Assembly (NCBI RefSeq): GCF_000334455.1
Contig: NZ_BANX01000005.1
Span: forward strand, 248,001 to 312,000
Length of the DNA stretch: 64,000 bases
Direction: 5' to 3'
Origin: Gordonia soli NBRC 108243
GTDB taxonomy: Bacteria > Actinomycetota > Actinomycetes > Mycobacteriales > Mycobacteriaceae
Shown: positions 16,077 through 23,957 of the stretch, in pieces
Layout: every line of letters begins with the position of its first letter
Position numbering within the stretch: position 1 is the stretch's first letter
The notes under the pieces: model-generated
The model's database searches: none
Seen by the model: the letters and a program-made list of their open reading frames with translations, nothing else
Told to the model about the DNA's origin: nothing
Program-made: the position numbers and the translations under genes

Positions 16077-16979
16077 ATGACCGCGCCGACCCACCAGACC
16101 ATCGATCTCGGCCACATCCGACTCCAGGCACTGACGTGGGGACCCGACGACGGTCCCCTGGCCCTGTGTCTGCACGGCTTCCCCGACTCGGCGTGGACCT
16201 GGCGTCACCTGGGGCCGGTACTGGCCGACGCCGGCTACCGCGTGGTGGCGCCGTTCACCCGTGGGTACGCGCCGTCGGAGATCCCGGTCGACCGCGACTA
16301 CCACGTCGAGGCGCTGATGTACGACGCGCTGGCGTTGCACCATGCGCTCGGCGGCGGTGACGACGCCGTACTCATCGGCCATGACTGGGGGGCGCTCACC
16401 GCCCACGGGGTCGGCTTCCACGCCGGCACGCCGTTCCGGGCGATGGTCGCGATGGCGGTACCGCCGGTCCCGGCGCTCCGGCGTGCGGCGCGTGGCCGTG
16501 GCCGGGTTCGGATCTTCGCCCGGCAGGCGCTGATGAGCTGGTACATGGTGTTCAACCAGTTACCGCTCGTCGCCGAGTTGAGCATCCGACGACTGATCCC
16601 GCTGCTGTGGCGGCGATGGTCCCCGCGAGGTGCGATCGACGAGCTCCGGCCCGACGTCGAGAACGCGCTGGCTGCCGTGCCGGGCCGCGAACACGCGTCG
16701 GCGGTTCTCGGGTACTACCGCGCGACCCTGCGCTCGCCGCGGCCGGGCCGACGGTACGAGCACCTGGCGGGAGAGTGGTTGCAGGCACCTCGGGTTCCCA
16801 CGCTCTATCTGCACGGTTCCGACGACGGCTGCATGCAGGCCCGCTTCGTCGACACCGTCCGCGAGGTGCTTCCACCCGACGGGCGGGCCGTGGTCGTCGC
16901 CGGGGCCGGACATTTCGCACACCTCGATCGTCACGACGAGGTCGCGGCTCTGATCACCGACTTCCTCGGCCCGGTCTGA
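16077..16979 (+). CDS. alpha/beta hydrolase, epoxide hydrolase-like
   Basis: The 300-residue protein has the oxyanion motif CLHGFPDSAWTWRHLGP near residue 31 and an aspartate nucleophile in GHDWGAL near 101, the pattern of epoxide hydrolases and haloalkane dehalogenases rather than serine esterases. The later acid (HGSDDG near 247) and histidine (AGAGHFAHLDRHDEV near 279) complete the triad. It probably opens an epoxide with water through an ester intermediate; the substrate is unknown. The ATG is 6 bases after the nadB stop, so it is translated from the same message. Confidence 0.82.
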   Translation: MTAPTHQTIDLGHIRLQALTWGPDDGPLALCLHGFPDSAWTWRHLGPVLADAGYRVVAPFTRGYAPSEIPVDRDYHVEALMYDALALHHALGGGDDAVLIGHDWGALTAHGVGFHAGTPFRAMVAMAVPPVPALRRAARGRGRVRIFARQALMSWYMVFNQLPLVAELSIRRLIPLLWRRWSPRGAIDELRPDVENALAAVPGREHASAVLGYYRATLRSPRPGRRYEHLAGEWLQAPRVPTLYLHGSDDGCMQARFVDTVREVLPPDGRAVVVAGAGHFAHLDRHDEVAALITDFLGPV

Positions 16980-17227
16980 CCTCGCCGGTCGCCGACACAC
17001 CCGACACGCGGTCGGTAGCGTGGTCGGTGCCGTGTGCGGTGGAAGTCGACGTCTTCGATCCCTAGACTCACCGGCAGGGAAGTGTGCCGCGGGGGAATGG
17101 TTCGGCCGGTCGAGGCGTGCCGTCGGCGGTTGCACCCGACCTCTCGTGGCGTCGGATGGGTTCGTCGACGTCCGATGCGACACGAGACGACGGGTGTGTT
17201 CGGGTACCGACTCGCTGAGGAGGCCAG

Positions 17228-18307
17228 ATGGACGGCGCGGGATGTTGGTCGACTGTCGTGTGCACTGCGCAGGAGCGCGCAGCCCTGGGTCTGACCTCCG
17301 ATTCCGAGTGGTTGCTCACCTGTCGCCTGGGTGCCGGCCACCGCGGCAACCACGCAACCGACGCGAGCTCCCGTCCCCGTGCTGATCGCCGACTGTGGTT
17401 GGAGTGGAACGACTTCGACGATCACGCGCAGTCGTTGATCGAGCGCAACCCCTGCTCGATCCGCAACCCCTCCGGTGCCGCCTGCCTGTACTTCGAGGGG
17501 CACGGCGGGCCGCACTTCTACGCGCCGACCAACGGGCACGCCCCGACCGCGGTGCGTCCGCCCTCGCAGGGAACCGGACCGGTACCGCCGCAGGCCGGAC
17601 CCCCGATGCCGCAGCACCAGAACTTCACGCCGCCGAACCATCCGCCGCAGAACGCGCCGAACCCGGCCGGGCAGCCGCAGTACTTCCAGTCGGCACCCGG
17701 GCAGCCGCAACCGTTCGGGCAACCCGGCTCCCATCAGCCGTACCCCCAGCAACAGCCCGGCCCCCAGCAGCCCTTCCAGCCGCACATCTCCCAGCCCCAT
17801 GTGGCCCAACCGCACATCTCGGCACCGCAGCCCGCCGCGCCGATGCCGTCCGTCCGGCCGGCTCACTCACTGCCGCCCGAGGCTGCCCCGCCGACACCCG
17901 CACCGCGGCCCGCGGAACTCCCGCAGCAGGCGACGGTCGGTGCCGGCGCCGGACACCACCGCCATCCCGGCGTGACCGGACCGGGCATCATCGCGCCCGG
18001 TGACACGCCCGGAGGCGGTATCCCCGCCGATTCCGACACTTACCGCGGCGGTCGGCGCTCGACCAATGTCGAGCCGCCGTCGACCACCATCCCGCGATCG
18101 TCGCGGCGGCATCGGCTGCCGGAGTCTGACTCCGGTGCGGGATCACCCCCGGAGTTGCCGCAGCCTGCCGACCGGTCCGCGACCCCGTCCGACTCATCGG
18201 CCCATCAGCCGACCCCGTCGCGTGACGACGCACGCGTCGCCCAGGCACTGACCGAGCTCGCGGCCGCGGTCGCCAAGCTCGCCGAAGCGCTCCGCCCGCC
18301 TCGCTGA
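17228..18307 (+). CDS. Pro/Gln-rich protein with a duplicated C-x4-GHxGxH motif
   Basis: I do not recognise this 359-residue protein as a named family. The first 100 residues contain a duplicated Cys/His motif: CRLGAGHRGNH near residue 32 and CLYFEGHGGPH near 86, each preceded by a further cysteine, giving C...C-x4-G-H-x-G-x-H twice. This spacing suggests two small metal-binding knuckles. Residues 105-240 are a low-complexity Pro/Gln/His linker with repeats such as QPHISQPHVAQPHIS. The end is basic and Ser/Pro-rich, closing with an Ala/Leu helix. GAGGAGG lies 6 bases before the ATG. There is no signal peptide or membrane segment. The 248-base gap upstream shows a possible -10 TAGACT at 17061 but no gene. 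Confidence 0.7.
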   Translation: MDGAGCWSTVVCTAQERAALGLTSDSEWLLTCRLGAGHRGNHATDASSRPRADRRLWLEWNDFDDHAQSLIERNPCSIRNPSGAACLYFEGHGGPHFYAPTNGHAPTAVRPPSQGTGPVPPQAGPPMPQHQNFTPPNHPPQNAPNPAGQPQYFQSAPGQPQPFGQPGSHQPYPQQQPGPQQPFQPHISQPHVAQPHISAPQPAAPMPSVRPAHSLPPEAAPPTPAPRPAELPQQATVGAGAGHHRHPGVTGPGIIAPGDTPGGGIPADSDTYRGGRRSTNVEPPSTTIPRSSRRHRLPESDSGAGSPPELPQPADRSATPSDSSAHQPTPSRDDARVAQALTELAAAVAKLAEALRPPR

Positions 18308-18344
18308 ACGGGATGACCCCCGCCTCTGTCGGATGCTCCCATCA

Positions 18345-18399
18345 ATACCCCATGGGGGTAGCGGTATCCCTCGCTGAAGGGTATACCGGTAGGGGGTAT
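18345..18399 (+). promoter_or_regulatory. CsoR-type copper operator region
   Basis: Two G/C-tract pseudopalindromes precede csoR: ATACCCC-AT-GGGGGTA (18345-18360) and GGGTATACCGGTAGGGGGTAT (18379-18399). Paired C-tract/G-tract sites flanked by ATA/TAT are the recognised form of CsoR operators. They lie 24-78 bases upstream of the csoR start and would cover its promoter, which fits autorepression released by Cu(I). Confidence 0.7.
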
Positions 18400-18422
18400 C
18401 ACGACGCCACGAGAGGTCCGGC

Positions 18423-18716
18423 ATGGAACACGCACAACACGGGTACATCGGTAACAAGGACGACTACCTGAAGCGACTCCGTCGGATCGAGGGGCAGGCC
18501 CGCGGTCTGCAACGGATGGTCGAGGAGGAGTCGTACTGCATCGACATCCTGACCCAGGTGTCGGCCATGACCAAGGCATTGCAGGCGGTGAGTCTCGGGC
18601 TGCTGTCCGAGCACATGAACCACTGCGTGGTGAACGCCGCGCAAGAGAGTGACGCCGCAGGTCAGGAGAAGGTCGACGAGGCGATGCAGGCCATCGCACG
18701 TCTGGTGCGATCCTGA
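18423..18716 (+). CDS. csoR: copper-sensing transcriptional repressor CsoR
   Basis: The 97-residue all-helical protein contains the Cys-His-Cys copper site of CsoR: Cys in ESYCIDILTQ near residue 38, then His and Cys in SEHMNHCV near 64 and 68, plus the basic helix DYLKRLRRIEGQARG that contacts DNA. CsoR binds its operator when free of copper and leaves on Cu(I) binding. It is the first gene of a csoR-copZ-small peptide-copA operon with operator-like sites directly upstream. The start ATG follows GAGAGG. Confidence 0.93.
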   Translation: MEHAQHGYIGNKDDYLKRLRRIEGQARGLQRMVEEESYCIDILTQVSAMTKALQAVSLGLLSEHMNHCVVNAAQESDAAGQEKVDEAMQAIARLVRS

Positions 18717-18774
18717 TCGCACCACCCATCTCCCGTGTGGGACACGGGAATTCCACGATCGAGAGGACAACACC

Positions 18775-18981
18775 ATGAGCTCAACCGCCGAATTCACCGT
18801 CTCGGGTATGACCTGCGGACACTGCGCGGCATCGGTTCGCGAGGAGATCGGTGAGATCGCTGGCGTCGAGAAGGTCGACGTCGATGTCGTCACCGGTCGC
18901 GTCGAGGTGATCAGCGCGTCGCCGGTCGATGCGGGCGCGGTGGCCGCGGCGGTCACCGAAGCCGGCTACTCACTGGCATGA
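18775..18981 (+). CDS. copZ: copper chaperone CopZ
   Basis: This 68-residue single heavy-metal-associated domain has the Cu(I)-binding motif GMTCGHC at residues 11-17 and the expected ferredoxin-like length. It would carry cytoplasmic Cu(I) to the CopA ATPase and to CsoR. The start ATG has GAGAGGAC upstream. Its stop overlaps the start of the next small gene (ATGA at 18978), which indicates translational coupling. Confidence 0.92.
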   Translation: MSSTAEFTVSGMTCGHCAASVREEIGEIAGVEKVDVDVVTGRVEVISASPVDAGAVAAAVTEAGYSLA

Positions 18982-19139
18982 CCGTAGCCGTTCGGCTCGG
19001 CGGCGCACTCGCCGCACTCGTGCTGGTGTTCGTCGTCGCCTTCGGGGTCGGTCGGGCGGTCGGCCCGATCGGCACCGACCAGCCGACCAACGGTGGCACC
19101 GAGGTCGTGCACCAACCGGGTCACCACGGACAGCACTGA
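18978..19139 (+). CDS. 53-residue single-pass membrane peptide with a His-rich tail, copper operon
   Basis: This small frame starts inside the copZ stop codon (ATGA) and ends 15 bases before copA. Residues 3-28 form one hydrophobic segment (LAALVLVFVVAFGVGRAVG core). The short polar tail ends VVHQPGHHGQH, with four histidines in the last ten residues, a plausible metal-binding patch. By topology the tail would face outside. Larger actinobacterial proteins found in the same operon position start with a similar GxGRAVGP-like membrane helix, so this may be a reduced version; that comparison is from memory. The tight coupling on both sides supports a real gene. Confidence 0.7.
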   Translation: MTVAVRLGGALAALVLVFVVAFGVGRAVGPIGTDQPTNGGTEVVHQPGHHGQH

Positions 19140-19154
19140 TCGGAGGGCGGGCGG

Positions 19155-21425
19155 ATGACCGTCGACACCCAGTCCATCGATTTCGACATCGGTGGCATGA
19201 CCTGCGCCTCGTGCGCCAATCGCATCGAGCGCAAGCTCAACAAGTTGGACGGTGTGACGGCCTCGGTCAACTATGCGACCGAGCAGGCGCATGTGCGGTT
19301 CCCCGATGCGATCGACACCGACACCCTCGTCGGTGTGGTGCGCGACGCCGGCTACGCGGCCACACCCGTACCGGACCCGACAGCATCGGGTGACCCGGAG
19401 GGTGCGAACGGGGCAGCCTCGACGGACTCCGACCCCGAGGTCGAGGCGCTGCGGCAACGCCTGATCGTCTCGGCGGTCCTGTCGGTGCCGGTAATCGTTC
19501 TCGCCATGGTCCCGCCCTGGCAGTTCACGTACTGGCAGTGGCTGTCGCTGACATTGGCTGCGCCCGTGGTGGTCTGGGGCGGGTTACCCTTCCACCGCGC
19601 AGCGTGGGTCAACCTGAGGCACGGCGCGACCACCATGGACACCCTGGTGTCGGTGGGCACGCTGGCGGCGTTCGGCTGGTCGCTGTACGCACTCTTCCTC
19701 GGCACCGCGGGCACTCCGGGATTGCGTCACGGATTCGACCTCATCCCGCAACGTTCCGACGGCACGGCGCACATCTACCTGGAGGCGGCCGCGGGCGTCA
19801 CCACCTTCTTGCTGGCCGGTCGCTACTTCGAGAAGCGTTCCAAACGTCGTGCCGGAGAAGCGCTCCGTGCGCTGCTGGACGTCGGCGCGAAGGATGTCGC
19901 GGTCCGGCGCGACGGTGGCGAGGTGCGCATCCCGGTCGGTGAACTCGTGGTCGGCGACGAGTTCGTCGTACGCCCCGGCGAGAAGATCGCCACCGACGGC
20001 GTGATCGTGTCCGGCGCCTCCGCCGTCGACGCCTCGATGATCACCGGCGAGTCCGTCCCGGTCGAGGTGACCGCGGGTGACGAGGTGATCGGCGCGACCG
20101 TGAACAGCAACGGACGACTCGTGGTGCGTGCCACCAAGGTCGGAGCCGACACCGCATTGGCGCAGATGGCACGACTGGTCGCCGCCGCACAGTCGGGCAA
20201 GGCAGATGCGCAACGCCTGGCCGATCGCATCTCGGCCTTCTTCGTGCCCGCGGTGATCACCGTCGCGATCGCGACGCTGGGCTTCTGGCTGGGCTCCGGT
20301 AGCGCGGCCGGCGGTTCCGGGGGTGGCGTCACCCTCGCGTTCACCGCAGCGGTCGCGGTGCTGATCATCGCCTGCCCGTGCGCCCTCGGGCTGGCCACGC
20401 CCACCGCGCTGATGGTCGGTACCGGGCGTGGGGCTCAGCTCGGAATCCTGCTGCGCGGCCCCGAGATCCTCGAGACCACCCGACGCGTCGACACGATCGT
20501 GCTCGACAAGACGGGCACCGTTACCACCGGCGAGATGTCGGTGAGGTCAGTGCACGCGGCCGACGGGCAGGATCGCGATCGGGTGCTCCGGATGGCGGCT
20601 GCGGTCGAGGCGGCGTCCGAACACCCGGTGGGGTCTGCGATCGTCGCGGCCGCGCGTGCGGCCGCCGACGCCGACCTGCTCGACGTCGAGGAGTTCCGCT
20701 CGACGCGCGGTGCGGGAGTGTCGGGAACCGTTGACGGCACCGAGGTCTCGGTGGGTCGGCCGGAGAGCCCCGATTCACTGCCCGCAGAGTTGGCCGAGGC
20801 ACTGACCGCAGCGCACGCTGACGGCGCGACCGCGGTGGTCGTCGCCCTGGATGGGAAACCGGCCGGACTGATCGTCGTCGCCGACGAGGTGAAGGCGACA
20901 TCGGCAGAAGCCATCGCCGAACTCCGGGAGATGGGTCTGAACCCCGTGCTGCTGACCGGTGACAATCGAGCGGCCGCCGACCGCGTTGCCCGTGAGGTCG
21001 GTATCGAGACGGTCATCGCCGACGTCCGCCCCGAGGGCAAGGTCGACGCGATCACCGAACTACGCAGCGCCGGTAAGTCGGTCGCGATGGTCGGCGACGG
21101 TGTCAACGATGCCGCGGCGCTGGCAACCGCGGATCTCGGCATCGCCATGGGCACGGGTAGTGACGTCGCCATCGAGGCCGCCGACGTGACGGTCGTCAGC
21201 GGCGACCTGCTCGCCGTCGTCGACGCGGTCCGGCTCGCGCGTCGCACTCTGTCGACCATCAAGGGCAACCTGTTCTGGGCATTCGCGTACAACGTGGCGG
21301 CCCTGCCCTTGGCCGCAGCCGCGTTGCTCAACCCGATGATCGCCGGCGCGGCGATGGCTCTGTCGTCGGTGTTCGTCGTCGCCAACAGTCTGCGGCTGCG
21401 GCGGTTCCGGCCACGCCGACGCTGA
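19155..21425 (+). CDS. copA: Cu(I)-exporting P1B-type ATPase CopA
   Basis: The 756-residue ATPase has one N-terminal metal-binding domain (GMTCASC near residue 14), the intramembrane copper site [10 protein letters not shown] near 417, the phosphorylation motif [10 protein letters not shown] near 456, the [10 protein letters not shown] nucleotide-domain HP motif near 496 and the hinge [10 protein letters not shown] near 651. The last membrane helices contain the YN and MALSS residues typical of Cu(I) P1B-1 pumps. It exports cytoplasmic Cu(I) using ATP. It is the last gene of the CsoR-controlled operon, and repeat array 2 begins 11 bases after its stop. Confidence 0.94.
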   Translation: MTVDTQSIDFDIGGMTCASCANRIERKLNKLDGVTASVNYATEQAHVRFPDAIDTDTLVGVVRDAGYAATPVPDPTASGDPEGANGAASTDSDPEVEALRQRLIVSAVLSVPVIVLAMVPPWQFTYWQWLSLTLAAPVVVWGGLPFHRAAWVNLRHGATTMDTLVSVGTLAAFGWSLYALFLGTAGTPGLRHGFDLIPQRSDGTAHIYLEAAAGVTTFLLAGRYFEKRSKRRAGEALRALLDVGAKDVAVRRDGGEVRIPVGELVVGDEFVVRPGEKIATDGVIVSGASAVDASMITGESVPVEVTAGDEVIGATVNSNGRLVVRATKVGADTALAQMARLVAAAQSGKADAQRLADRISAFFVPAVITVAIATLGFWLGSGSAAGGSGGGVTLAFTAAVAVLIIACPCALGLATPTALMVGTGRGAQLGILLRGPEILETTRRVDTIVLDKTGTVTTGEMSVRSVHAADGQDRDRVLRMAAAVEAASEHPVGSAIVAAARAAADADLLDVEEFRSTRGAGVSGTVDGTEVSVGRPESPDSLPAELAEALTAAHADGATAVVVALDGKPAGLIVVADEVKATSAEAIAELREMGLNPVLLTGDNRAAADRVAREVGIETVIADVRPEGKVDAITELRSAGKSVAMVGDGVNDAAALATADLGIAMGTGSDVAIEAADVTVVSGDLLAVVDAVRLARRTLSTIKGNLFWAFAYNVAALPLAAAALLNPMIAGAAMALSSVFVVANSLRLRRFRPRRR

Positions 21426-21435
21426 CGGCGATCGC

Positions 21436-21623
21436 GTCGACCGTGCGCTCGAGATCGGCGACCGTGCGCTGCAACTCGTCGATCGTGCGCCCGAAACCGT
21501 TGATCGTGCGTTCTGACTCGTCGACTGTGCGTCCTCGGTAGTCAGCCGCGCACGGTCGACGATCTGGGGCGCACGATCGACGATCTGGGGCGCACGGTCG
21601 ACGATCTGGGGCGCACGGTCGAC
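21436..21623. repeat. 21-bp-pitch mirrored repeat array, locus 2 (5 + 4 units)
   Basis: GTGCG occurs at 21443, 21464, 21485, 21506 and 21527, and GCAC at 21550, 21571, 21592 and 21613. Every step is exactly 21 bp. The forward core is GTCGAYYGTGCGCTC-like. The inverted half is more uniform, with GATCTGGGGCGCAC repeated three times. It fills the gap between the convergent copA and LysR genes and ends 3 bases before the LysR stop. It is the largest member of the family in this window. Confidence 0.92.
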
Positions 21624-21626
21624 GGG

Positions 21627-22571
21627 TCAGGTGCGACCGAGTGGTTCGGGCGCCCAGGACGGAAGCCACGTGGACTCGGGGACGCGCGGCTGTCGATGGA
21701 AGTGGTCGACGATCGCGTCGAGCCCGGCGTGCGGATCCGAGCTAGGCATGATGATCGAGATCGGGTAGGCCAACGGGGGATCGGCGATCGGTATCCGCCG
21801 GAGATCATGGGTCGACGGCCAGACGTACCGATCGCGACTTCCGACCAGGGTTGCGACGTCCGGTGATTCGGCGAGTTCGTCGATGAGCACCTCGGTCCCG
21901 AAGTTCGGTCCCGCTGCATCGATCGACAGATCGAACGCCTCGGTCAGCTCGTCGTAGAACTCCGACCATTCGGTGCGGGGTGCCATACCCGGTATCCAGA
22001 TCCGTTGGCCGCGGAGCTGTTCCGGTGTCACGACCCGGACGGCGGCCAGCGGATGCCGCGGGCCCACCAGCAATTCGAGTGGTGAATCATAGGCGCGCAC
22101 CATCCGGAGTCCGTCGGGTAGCCGACCGCGGTCGGTGACCGTGCGAAAGGCGGCGTCCACCTCACCGGCTCGAACCGCGGCCGCGACCTCGAGCGGGTCG
22201 TCGACCCGGATGCTGACGACGTCGAGGTCGATACCTGGAGTGCTGCGCCAGAACTCGTGCAGGATCACCGCCTGGGCCGTGCGCAGGCCGAGTACGTCGA
22301 CGCGCAGCGTGCGAGAACCGGGCCGGACGGCAGCGACCGCGCGATCGAGATGAGCGACCACGGTGCGCGCGTGTGCGAGGAAGGCCTGACCGTCGAGCGT
22401 CGGCTCCACACCTCGTGCGGTGCGCCGGAAGAGGCGGACGCCGAGCTCTCGCTCGAGTCCCGTGATGCGCTTCGACACCCCCTGCTGAGTGACGCCGAGT
22501 TCGTCGGCCGCGTGCTGCAGACGGCCGAGATCGGCGGCGAGGACGAACGAGCGGATCGCGTTGGTGTCCAC
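21627..22571 (-). CDS. LysR-family transcriptional regulator
   Basis: The 314-residue protein has an N-terminal winged helix-turn-helix (LGRLQHAADELGVTQQGVSKRITGLERELG) and a substrate-binding domain from about residue 90. The usual second helix residues are present, though VTQQGVSK replaces the common QPAVS. The GTG at 22571 gives the standard LysR N-terminus (MDTNAIRSFV); the longer ATG at 22598 adds nine residues without a better ribosome site. It diverges from the MFS gene at 22689 across 117 bases, so that transporter is the natural regulatory target. Confidence 0.82.
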   Translation of the reverse strand: MDTNAIRSFVLAADLGRLQHAADELGVTQQGVSKRITGLERELGVRLFRRTARGVEPTLDGQAFLAHARTVVAHLDRAVAAVRPGSRTLRVDVLGLRTAQAVILHEFWRSTPGIDLDVVSIRVDDPLEVAAAVRAGEVDAAFRTVTDRGRLPDGLRMVRAYDSPLELLVGPRHPLAAVRVVTPEQLRGQRIWIPGMAPRTEWSEFYDELTEAFDLSIDAAGPNFGTEVLIDELAESPDVATLVGSRDRYVWPSTHDLRRIPIADPPLAYPISIIMPSSDPHAGLDAIVDHFHRQPRVPESTWLPSWAPEPLGRT

Positions 22572-22688
22572 CCGGCGATGGTACCGAGACCCAACCATCG
22601 GTTGTGGCTGCTGATCGTCGCGTTGTTGGACCCGGTGGTCGACGGCCTGGTGTCATCTCTGCACCGTGACGGGGAGTGGGGGAGCCTG

Positions 22689-23924
22689 GTGACCGAGTTT
22701 GGGCGCGATGTCGATCGACTCTGGTCGGCGTACGCGATCAGCACCTATGGGACCTGGATCGCCTTCGGCGCGTTCCCCTTGATCGCGGTGGGAACACTGC
22801 AGACCTCCGCATGCGCGGTGTCGCTCCTCGAGTCGGTCGGGCTCGCGGCCGCGGCCATCTGCGCGGTCGCGATCGGTCCCCGAATCGCATGGCACCGAAA
22901 GCGACCGGCGATGATCGGTGCCGACTGTGCACGATTCGTCGCGATGGCCTCGATCCCGCCCGCCTACCTCGCGGGGGTGTTGACCTACGGCCAACTACTC
23001 GTTGTGTCGATCATCGGCGGCACCGCGAGCATCGCCTCCACTGCGGCGTCGGGCGCCTATCTCAAGCACATCGTCCCGGCGGGACGTCTGCTCGCCGCCA
23101 ACGGCAGGTTCGAGGGTGCCATGTGGATCGCGACGGCGACCGGACCTCCACTCGGTGGACTGGCGATCGCCGTACTCGGGCCGGTCGTCACCGTCGCCGC
23201 CGACGCGGCCAGTTATGCGGTCTCGGCGCTCACCGTCGGGCGGATCCGCGGCGCCGACGTGGCCACACCGTCGGCGAGGGGTGATCGGCGATGGGCGGCC
23301 GAGCTCATCCGGGGATGGAGCGTCATCGCCACTGATCGGGTCTTGCGCCGGCTCTTCGTGAACCAGATGGCCGTCAACGGGCTGATCATGGCCACCGGTC
23401 CACTGCTCGCCGTCCTACTGATCGGGGAGTATCACTACGCGGCCTGGGAGTACGGCCTCGCGTTCGGTCTTCCCGGCGTCGCAGGTTTCGTCGGTGCCCG
23501 ACTGTCGGCACACCTCGTCGAACGCCATGGTCGGGACCGCGTGCTGACCATCTCGGGATGGTTGCGCTCGGTCGTGCCGCTCGGTCTCGCCGCGGTGCAG
23601 CCGGGGGTGCCGGGACTCGTCACGGTCATCGTCGTGGAGGCTCTCCTCATCGGCTGCATGGGCGTCTTCAACCCGATCGGCGCAACCGAGCGTCTCCGGC
23701 GGGTGCGCGCGGAGGACGTACCCCAGGTCCTGGCTGCGTGGAGCATCACCAGCAGGCTGAGCCAGGCCACGTTGATCGCACTGTGGGGAGCTCTGGCGAC
23801 CCTCGCCGACCCGCTGTCGGCGATCACCGCGTCGGGGGTGCTGCTCCTCGCCACGCCGCTGCTGCTCCCGCGTCGACGGCAGTTGGGACAGTCGCGGACC
23901 GAACCCGAGTCCGACCAGAACTAG
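22689..23924 (+). CDS. major facilitator superfamily transporter
   Basis: The 411-residue protein has 10-12 hydrophobic segments in two halves, like the MFS_3/EntS-type exporters. It begins TEFGRDVDRLWSAYAISTYGTWIAFGAFPLIAV, the usual first-helix pattern of the family. I chose the GTG at 22689, preceded by GGGGAG, because longer alternatives add about 37 residues ahead of the first helix. The substrate is unknown. The gene diverges from a LysR regulator. Its stop codon lies inside a KstR-type operator that belongs to the next gene. Confidence 0.8.
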   Translation: MTEFGRDVDRLWSAYAISTYGTWIAFGAFPLIAVGTLQTSACAVSLLESVGLAAAAICAVAIGPRIAWHRKRPAMIGADCARFVAMASIPPAYLAGVLTYGQLLVVSIIGGTASIASTAASGAYLKHIVPAGRLLAANGRFEGAMWIATATGPPLGGLAIAVLGPVVTVAADAASYAVSALTVGRIRGADVATPSARGDRRWAAELIRGWSVIATDRVLRRLFVNQMAVNGLIMATGPLLAVLLIGEYHYAAWEYGLAFGLPGVAGFVGARLSAHLVERHGRDRVLTISGWLRSVVPLGLAAVQPGVPGLVTVIVVEALLIGCMGVFNPIGATERLRRVRAEDVPQVLAAWSITSRLSQATLIALWGALATLADPLSAITASGVLLLATPLLLPRRRQLGQSRTEPESDQN

Positions 23925-23936
23925 AACAGGTTCTAG
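23921..23936 (+). promoter_or_regulatory. KstR operator (steroid regulon)
   Basis: CTAGAACAGGTTCTAG is symmetric apart from its two central bases and fits the published mycobacterial KstR consensus TnnAACnnGTTnnA at every defined position. It ends 21 bases before the ATG at 23958 and covers the expected -35 region of the promoter whose -10 box is at 23946. It also overlaps the stop codon of the preceding MFS gene. Confidence 0.82.
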
Positions 23937-23945
23937 TGCGTCCGC

Positions 23946-23951
23946 TACTCT
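23946..23951 (+). promoter_or_regulatory. -10 box of a leaderless transcript for the KstR-controlled flavoprotein
   Basis: TACTCT matches the actinobacterial -10 pattern TAnnnT, with 6 bases between it and the ATG at 23958. Initiation would therefore fall at the A of the start codon, giving a leaderless mRNA. No Shine-Dalgarno site is present, which agrees. Confidence 0.5.
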
Positions 23952-23957
23952 GACGCC

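Noticed and set aside
14523..16421. 632-codon open frame antisense to nadB
   Set aside because: Composition-driven shadow frame. The plus-strand product has all NadB motifs.
22257..22688. Long N-terminal extension of the MFS transporter overlapping the LysR gene
   Set aside because: The extension is antisense to the LysR DNA-binding domain and hydrophilic. The GTG at 22689 gives the normal first membrane helix.
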